Origin: UBA73 sp964364885
GTDB taxonomy: Archaea; Nanobdellota; Nanobdellia; Pacearchaeales; GW2011-AR1
Length of the DNA stretch: 7,237 bases
Assembly: GCA_964364885.1 (NCBI GenBank)
Contig: CAYIOA010000040.1
Location: 1-7,237, forward strand
Direction: 5' to 3'
The notes beneath the pieces are model-generated. The model saw nothing but the letters and a program-made list of their open reading frames with translations. It had not been told where the DNA came from and made no database searches. Position numbers and translations under genes: made by a program. Below, in pieces: positions 4,574 to 7,237 of this stretch (positions are counted from its first letter, which is position 1; every line of letters starts with the position of its first letter).

Positions 4574-5011
4574 ATGGGATTATTTATGGACAGAAAAGGA
4601 GACATAAAAACTGGTAATATTTTAGGTGCTATTGCTTTAACAGTCGCTACAAGTATCGGCGGATGTACTATGTTAAATAATTATGAATATTCTTCTGGTT
4701 CTAGAGCTGGTGTGATTAATAAAATGTCACATAAAGGTCTTATCTGGAAAACTTATGAGGGACAAATGGCTTTAGAAGGTATTGTCTCAAGTGGAGAGAG
4801 AATGGGTGCAAATTTGTGGGAGTTTAGTGTAGATAATCAAACAAGACATGGTGAAAATAAAGAAGAACTTGCGAAAAAACTAAATGAAGCCTTAGAATCC
4901 GGACAAAAAATTAAAGTTAAATATATTGAAGTTATTTGTGGTTGGCCATGGAGAGGTTCAACAGGATATTATGTTCAAAGCGTTGAACCACCTATCAAGG
5001 CAGAAAAGTAA
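4574..5011 (+). CDS. Putative small lipoprotein of bacterial type, unknown function
   Basis: The N-terminus has a short charged stretch, a hydrophobic segment (about residues 15-30) and IGGC at 28-31, which fits a lipobox with Cys31 as the modified residue. The mature part would be about 115 residues outside the membrane. The body (SRAGVINKMSHKG, then GANLWEFSV, then a helix and IKVKYIEV) and the end (GYYVQSVEPP) recall a family of small bacterial lipoproteins that databases sometimes mislabel as 6-phosphogluconate dehydrogenase; this is from memory and unverified. No enzyme motif is present. It uses T-ended codons (GGT, GCT, TAT) more than the A-rich genes to its left, and unusual spacers surround it, so recent acquisition is likely. 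A start at the second Met (4586) is also possible. Confidence 0.6.
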   Translation: MGLFMDRKGDIKTGNILGAIALTVATSIGGCTMLNNYEYSSGSRAGVINKMSHKGLIWKTYEGQMALEGIVSSGERMGANLWEFSVDNQTRHGENKEELAKKLNEALESGQKIKVKYIEVICGWPWRGSTGYYVQSVEPPIKAEK

Positions 5012-5017
5012 TAAATC

Positions 5018-5043
5018 TTTCGGTTTTCTTGTTAAATTTTTTA
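5018..5043 (+). terminator. U-rich termination region after the lipoprotein gene
   Basis: Several T runs, the last of six Ts, follow the stop codon by a few bases. Archaeal polymerases terminate at such tracts. There is no strong stem before them. Confidence 0.35.
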
Positions 5044-5148
5044 TGGTGAAGCCCGAAGCTATCTGTTGCGAATCAACTCGCAGCCGACCACCTAATTTTC
5101 TTTAGAAATGATATCAATTTTATCGAACCAGCCCAGTTAAATAAATCT

Positions 5149-5200
5149 CCGGCCGATTGAATAGAATCGCTGTTAAATGAACGGAAAGCGATAAGGTCGG
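5149..5200. repeat. 52-base two-part hairpin
   Basis: Outer arms CCGGCC (5149-5154) and GGTCGG (5195-5200) pair with one G-T wobble. Inner arms ATCGCT (5166-5171) and AGCGAT (5187-5192) pair perfectly. The apical part carries GTTAAAT. CGATT/AATCG (5154-5158/5165-5169) offers a competing fold. Confidence 0.5.
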
Positions 5201-5242
5201 ACTTTTAAAAATTTTGCTGAATTCCTGTTAGGCTCGTTTTGA

Positions 5243-5410
5243 ATGTTAATGATTATCATTAATGATGTAACCTTTATTAAACCATGGGGGAACGAAGTTG
5301 CAATTCGTTATAAAGTACTTTATAGAAAGAGCCCTAAAGAAAATGATGTGTTTATAACAACTGAGATGCGTCTTGATAGTGCGCCTCGCACGGATATTTT
5401 TGATTTTTGA
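5243..5410 (+). CDS. Small ORF, 55 aa, unknown
   Basis: The frame opens at ATG 5243, with a second ATG at 5249, and ends TGA at 5408-5410. The product starts with a hydrophobic-polar stretch (MLMIIINDVTFIKPWGNE) and continues with charged, strand-like sequence ending RTDIFDF. Residue composition looks like a real small protein, not a random AT-rich read-through. A TTTTAAAAATTTT box near 5203-5215 would start transcription about 10-16 bases before either ATG. The 17-bp palindrome at 5246-5262 covers the first codons and could regulate it. It is not recognised as a family. It lies 51 bases before the antitoxin on the same strand and could be a third member of that unit or an independent cassette gene. 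Confidence 0.45.
   Translation: MLMIIINDVTFIKPWGNEVAIRYKVLYRKSPKENDVFITTEMRLDSAPRTDIFDF
5246..5262. promoter_or_regulatory. 17-bp perfect palindrome
   Basis: TTAATGATTATCATTAA is an 8-1-8 inverted repeat, followed by GATG so that TTAATGAT also recurs as a direct repeat. It covers the start of the 55-codon ORF and could be an operator. Confidence 0.4.
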
Positions 5411-5420
5411 CTAAAATAAA

Positions 5421-5435
5421 AAGTATTAAATACTT
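5421..5435. promoter_or_regulatory. Palindromic operator overlapping the toxin-antitoxin TATA box
   Basis: AAGTATTAAATACTT is a perfect 7-1-7 palindrome, and the TATA box TATTAAATA (5424-5432) lies inside it. Binding of a dimeric AbrB-type antitoxin here would block TBP, the expected autoregulation of such modules. Confidence 0.55.
5424..5432 (+). promoter_or_regulatory. TATA box of the toxin-antitoxin operon
   Basis: TATTAAATA is centred 34 bases before the ATG at 5462, leaving a leader of about 8 bases that contains AGAGGT, a possible short Shine-Dalgarno sequence. Confidence 0.5.
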
Positions 5436-5440
5436 ACATT

Positions 5441-5454
5441 TCTTACAAGTAAGA
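5441..5454. promoter_or_regulatory. Second palindrome at the toxin-antitoxin transcription start
   Basis: TCTTACAAGTAAGA is a 6-2-6 inverted repeat, 20 bases downstream of the first palindrome (start to start) and placed around the expected transcription start. Two sites about two helical turns apart suit cooperative binding. Confidence 0.5.
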
Positions 5455-5461
5455 GGTTAAA

Positions 5462-5722
5462 ATGCAAGAAGAAATAAGAGAGATAAGAACTGTAAAAATA
5501 ACGCGGAAGGGGCAGATAAGTATTCCTTCAGCTGTGAGAGCGAGAGCCGGATTTGAAGAAGGTGCGAAAGTTAATGTTATTGCTTATGACGACAGAGTAG
5601 AATTAAGACCGATGAAGAAAGAAAAGTTAAGTGAAGCCATGATGTGTTATATAATGTCTGAAGAGGCTTTAGCGAAAAATTGGGATACTCCAGAAGAGGA
5701 TGAAGCATGGAAAGATTTGTGA
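5462..5722 (+). CDS. AbrB/SpoVT-type antitoxin of a type II toxin-antitoxin module
   Basis: Residues 8-51 form a swapped-hairpin AbrB DNA-binding domain (VKITRKGQISIPSAVRARAG, then the acidic-turn strand AYDDRVELRPM). The tail from about residue 65 (SEEALAKNWDTPEEDEAWKDL, split here at residue 71) is the acidic toxin-binding segment seen in antitoxins paired with PemK/MazF toxins: SEEALA, then KNWDTPEEDEAWKDL. The protein would neutralise the toxin and repress its own operon through the palindromes at 5421-5454. The last 16 bases overlap the toxin gene, typical of this class. At 86 residues its length is usual. Confidence in the assignment is high. Confidence 0.9.
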   Translation: MQEEIREIRTVKITRKGQISIPSAVRARAGFEEGAKVNVIAYDDRVELRPMKKEKLSEAMMCYIMSEEALAKNWDTPEEDEAWKDL

Positions 5723-6039
5723 AAGGAGAGGTTGTTGTTTTGGAGTTTCCTTATACAGATTTGTCAAGAACTAAGAAAAGACCAAGCCTTATCGTTGCCA
5801 ACTTGAAAGGAGACAATCTTATTCTTTGTCAGATAACCGGACAACCGAGGCCAGACCAAGATTTGATTAATTTGAAGAAAGATGATTTCCAAACTGGCGG
5901 ATTGCAGAGAGATAGTTTTGTTTTACCTTCTTTCGTTTTTACAATTCACAAATCAAAAATAAACTATACTGCCGGAAAGCTCAAGCAGGAAAAGATAAAA
6001 GAAGTTGAAAGGAAACTTTGCGAGATTTTTACAAGATAA
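5707..6039 (+). CDS. PemK/MazF-family toxin (sequence-specific endoribonuclease)
   Basis: A predicted ribosome-independent mRNA interferase. The N-terminal strand pair GEVVVLEFPYTDLSRTKKRP matches the family signature, with Arg25-Pro26 as the conserved RP. ILCQITGQPR carries the conserved Thr44, and RDSFVLPSFVFTIHKS fits the later family block. The length of 110 residues is normal for a single-domain toxin. The ATG at 5707 lies inside the antitoxin gene (16-base overlap), so the two are translationally linked. All key regions are present, so the toxin is probably active. The cleavage sequence cannot be predicted. The stop is followed immediately by the hairpin at 6042-6058. Confidence 0.9.
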   Translation: MERFVKGEVVVLEFPYTDLSRTKKRPSLIVANLKGDNLILCQITGQPRPDQDLINLKKDDFQTGGLQRDSFVLPSFVFTIHKSKINYTAGKLKQEKIKEVERKLCEIFTR

Positions 6040-6041
6040 TT

Positions 6042-6058
6042 TCTCGCTGAAAGCGAGA
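6042..6058. repeat. Hairpin after the toxin gene
   Basis: TCTCGCT-GAA-AGCGAGA, a perfect 7-bp stem starting three bases after the toxin stop. It may act as a 3' end stabiliser or as part of a recombination site. Confidence 0.7.
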
Positions 6059-6064
6059 CTATTT

Positions 6065-6078
6065 GTGGCGTTAGCCAC
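6065..6078. repeat. Hairpin GTGGC-GTTA-GCCAC
   Basis: A perfect 5-bp stem with loop GTTA. The flanks CTAT and TATGAGCC recur in related form after the methyltransferase gene. Confidence 0.6.
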
Positions 6079-6141
6079 TATGAGCCAGCCTTATTAACTT
6101 TTGCAGGCATTTCACTTAATCAATGTTATGTTCCCCGAACG

Positions 6142-6251
6142 GAACGTAGCGGAGTGAGAGCGTAGCGGGGCGAGGAGCGGAGGCGAAACCGTACAAGGGC
6201 TGTTAAGTCCTCTGAGCGATAGCGAAGACCGAGAGCCGAAGGCTCCGAGGA
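6142..6251. repeat. GCG-rich low-complexity repeat zone
   Basis: Contains CGTAGCGG twice (6145-6152, 6161-6168), GAGGAGCG (6172-6179), AGGGCT-GTTA-AGTCCT (6196-6211, one G-T pair) and GAGCC-GAA-GGCTC (6233-6245). GAACGTAGCG and GAGGAGCG also occur in spacer A. The composition differs sharply from the AT-rich surroundings. Confidence 0.55.
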
Positions 6252-6257
6252 GTTTTT
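6208..6257 (+). terminator. Terminator-like stem-loop with T5
   Basis: TCCTCTGAGC (6208-6217) pairs with GCTCCGAGGA (6242-6251) in 9 of 10 positions, followed by G and five Ts. This resembles a bacterial intrinsic terminator, unusual for an archaeal setting, and could also be part of a recombination-site hairpin. Confidence 0.35.
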
Positions 6258-6282
6258 GTTGGCGAGCTTTTTAAGGGCGGGC
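6253..6282. repeat. Left arm of the inverted repeats around the methyltransferase
   Basis: TTTTTGTTGGC (6253-6263) and GGGCGGGC (6275-6282) each have a perfect inverted copy after the gene, at 7003-7013 and 6952-6959, in nested order. Confidence 0.6.
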
Positions 6283-6324
6283 ATCGTTATTATGTAGTCT
6301 CTTATTAGTAGTTAAAATAGAAAG

Positions 6325-6333
6325 CTTTAAATA
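6325..6333 (+). promoter_or_regulatory. TATA box of the methyltransferase gene
   Basis: CTTTAAATA is centred 27 bases before the ATG at 6356, giving a leaderless message. Confidence 0.55.
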
Positions 6334-6355
6334 CTAATTTATTTATTAAATAAAC

Positions 6356-6946
6356 ATGTTACTTGAAAATTTATTCGGAAGAAAGGTAGAGGGCAAAAAA
6401 GTAGAGGCTATCGAAAGGCATTCCCGAACGTATACCTTTCCAGGCAGAGTTAAAAGAGATTTTGGTTCTCATCTACCTAAAATAGAAGAAGGGACTATCC
6501 TCGATGCAGGATGTTCAGATGGTCACACAACTAGAGAATTGTCTGAATTATATCCGCGATGTCATGTAATTGGCATTGATTGTAATAAAGATAGTTGCAA
6601 ACATGCACGCGGATTGCATAATGATCTAGAATTCCACGTAGGAAATTTCTATAAATTATCAGATAATTTCCCGCCTGATTATTTTACAGCAATATTTGCA
6701 ATGAATAACTTGACTGCTGTTTCACACAATCTTAGCAGGAGAGAACTTTTAGCCATTTTCGATAACTTTAATCGTTCATTGAAAGACGGCGGATATCTTT
6801 GTATTTCTGATGATATTGGATGGGATCCAAAGCTTGCAATACTAAAGAAGAAGGGGGAGGAATTTAGTGAAGTTTATGTTTCACCCATATTTAGAGTTAG
6901 GAATACATTTGGATATATGCCAGAAGCATGTGGAATTAAAAGGTAG
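6356..6946 (+). CDS. Class I SAM-dependent methyltransferase, substrate unknown
   Basis: A Rossmann-fold methyltransferase. Motif I is ILDAGCSDGHTTRELSELYP (about residues 48-67), the glycine loop that holds SAM. The acidic residue ending strand 2 is Asp75 in VIGIDCNKD. Motif IV is TAIFAMNNL (111-119), and LKDGGYLCISDD (142-153) is the later strand motif. The C-terminal part is short (GWDPKLAILKKKG to the end), so the substrate-recognition region is minimal. The N-terminal 40 residues are charged and may form a cap. No nucleic-acid-binding domain or DNA-methyltransferase NPPY-type motif is seen, so a small molecule or protein substrate is more likely than DNA (inference). T-ended codons and the flanking inverted repeats suggest horizontal acquisition. 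Length (196 residues) is small but complete. Confidence 0.8.
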   Translation: MLLENLFGRKVEGKKVEAIERHSRTYTFPGRVKRDFGSHLPKIEEGTILDAGCSDGHTTRELSELYPRCHVIGIDCNKDSCKHARGLHNDLEFHVGNFYKLSDNFPPDYFTAIFAMNNLTAVSHNLSRRELLAIFDNFNRSLKDGGYLCISDDIGWDPKLAILKKKGEEFSEVYVSPIFRVRNTFGYMPEACGIKR

Positions 6947-6951
6947 AAGAC

Positions 6952-7013
6952 GCCCGCCCGTTTCTCAATAATTTCCCAAATCGCAGATTTGGACTATTGC
7001 GAGCCAACAAAAA
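6952..7013. repeat. Right arm of the inverted repeats, with an internal hairpin
   Basis: GCCCGCCC (6952-6959) and GCCAACAAAAA (7003-7013) are inverted copies of the left arm. Between them CCAAATC-GCA-GATTTGG (6976-6992) is a perfect hairpin, extended by CAATA/TATTG (6966-6970/6995-6999), with two extra bases (7000-7001) bulged before a further CT/AG pair. Confidence 0.6.
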
Positions 7014-7071
7014 TTGGATTTAACATTATATACTATTCATCTAAGTAGACGGTATATTCCAAGAGGACAGG

Positions 7072-7079
7072 TTATATAT
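7072..7079 (+). promoter_or_regulatory. TATA-like box before the last small ORF
   Basis: TTATATAT is centred about 25 bases before the ATG at 7100, the same spacing as for most genes here. Confidence 0.4.
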
Positions 7080-7099
7080 CTGAAGATACTCTAAAATAT

Positions 7100-7195
7100 A
7101 TGAACGGGTTGCTGAATAAACTAAAAGAAGAGCTGGAAGTTAGGAATAAAAGAAAGCCATATTTCAGATTTGATAAAGACGAAATTTTAGTGTAG
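7100..7195 (+). CDS. Small ORF, 31 aa, unknown; possibly the 3' remnant of a longer gene
   Basis: The frame starts ATG 7100 and ends TAG 7193-7195. The product begins MNGLLNKLKEELEVRNK and ends YFRFDKDEILV: a charged helix followed by a strand. A TATA-like box at the leaderless distance supports a real start. However, the same frame stays open upstream to a TAG at 7046-7048 and reads sensibly (KRTGYISEDTLKYM), so the ORF may be the 3' end of a broken longer gene. No family is recognised. Confidence 0.4.
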   Translation: MNGLLNKLKEELEVRNKRKPYFRFDKDEILV

Positions 7196-7237
7196 CTCTC
7201 ATCCCCTCAAAAAAACCATCAATAACCAAACATCTAT

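Larger units (their letters stand above)
5012..5242. other. Spacer B: U-rich end and palindromes, no clear gene
   Basis: It opens with T-rich runs (to about 5043) that could terminate the lipoprotein transcript. Next comes a GGTG...CACC region (about 5044-5092) containing TGCGA/TCGCA, then the 52-base hairpin at 5149-5200, a TTTTAAAAATTTT box and CCTGTTAGGC (5224-5233). No convincing ORF is seen. Confidence 0.4.
6040..6355. other. Spacer C: hairpins and GCG-rich repeats, no gene
   Basis: Three zones are visible. First, two tight hairpins (6042-6058 and 6065-6078). Second, a GC-rich low-complexity zone (about 6132-6250) with repeated CGTAGCGG and GAGCG words. Third, a terminator-like stem with T5, then TTTTTGTTGGC and GGGCGGGC, both complementary to sequence after the methyltransferase gene. 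The spacer's own ends (GCCAGCCTTATTAA at 6084-6097 and TTTTTAAGGGCGGGC at 6268-6282) are partly complementary. I see no coding frame. Confidence 0.5.
6947..7099. other. Spacer D: hairpin region after the methyltransferase
   Basis: GCCCGCCC (6952-6959) is followed by a hairpin, then GAGCCAACAAAAA. The remainder (7014-7099) is AT-rich and holds a TATA-like box at 7072-7079. No gene is seen before 7100. Confidence 0.45.

Noticed and set aside
6084..6282. A complete canonical attC site in spacer C.
   Set aside because: The arms are complementary only in part, and the RYYYAAC box is not met (TATTAAC begins with T), so only the weaker cassette hypothesis is reported.

Overview
The window looks like chromosomal sequence from a small-genome archaeon, most likely a DPANN lineage of the Woesearchaeota/Pacearchaeota kind (inference). 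The sequence support is: an archaeal-type signal peptidase I with a His in place of the bacterial general-base Lys, a TFS-type transcription factor, tRNA genes without an encoded CCA, AT-rich compact genes, and TATA-like boxes centred about 24-29 bases before most start codons. That spacing implies mainly leaderless transcripts. A run of 100 Ns (2197-2296) is a scaffold gap of unknown true size.

Left part (1-2196), ordinary chromosome: the 3' portion of a tRNA-Pro(CGG); signal peptidase I; transcription factor S; a convergent tRNA-Lys(CTT) that ends one base after the TFS stop; a small TOPRIM protein sharing a bidirectional TATA region with that tRNA; and a 2-Cys peroxiredoxin cut by the gap.

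Middle (2297-4377): on the minus strand, a winged-helix protein cut by the gap and a single-pass membrane protein of unknown function. On the plus strand, a small two-gene unit (58-aa and 50-aa products) whose first gene is interrupted by a 98-bp double-hairpin insert resembling the ends of an IS200/IS605 element, then a calcineurin-like phosphoesterase.

Right part (4378-7237), accessory in character: a putative lipoprotein of bacterial type, a 55-codon small ORF, an AbrB-type antitoxin with an overlapping PemK/MazF toxin, a class I SAM methyltransferase, and a 31-codon ORF. All are on the plus strand. Most lie in separate units with long palindrome-rich spacers that share short words (GCTGTTAA in three spacers; GAACGTAGCG and GAGGAGCG in two; a partly shared hairpin region in two). 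Inverted repeats also bracket the methyltransferase. This layout resembles a gene-cassette array (integron-like), but no integrase is visible and the full attC consensus is not met, so it remains a hypothesis.
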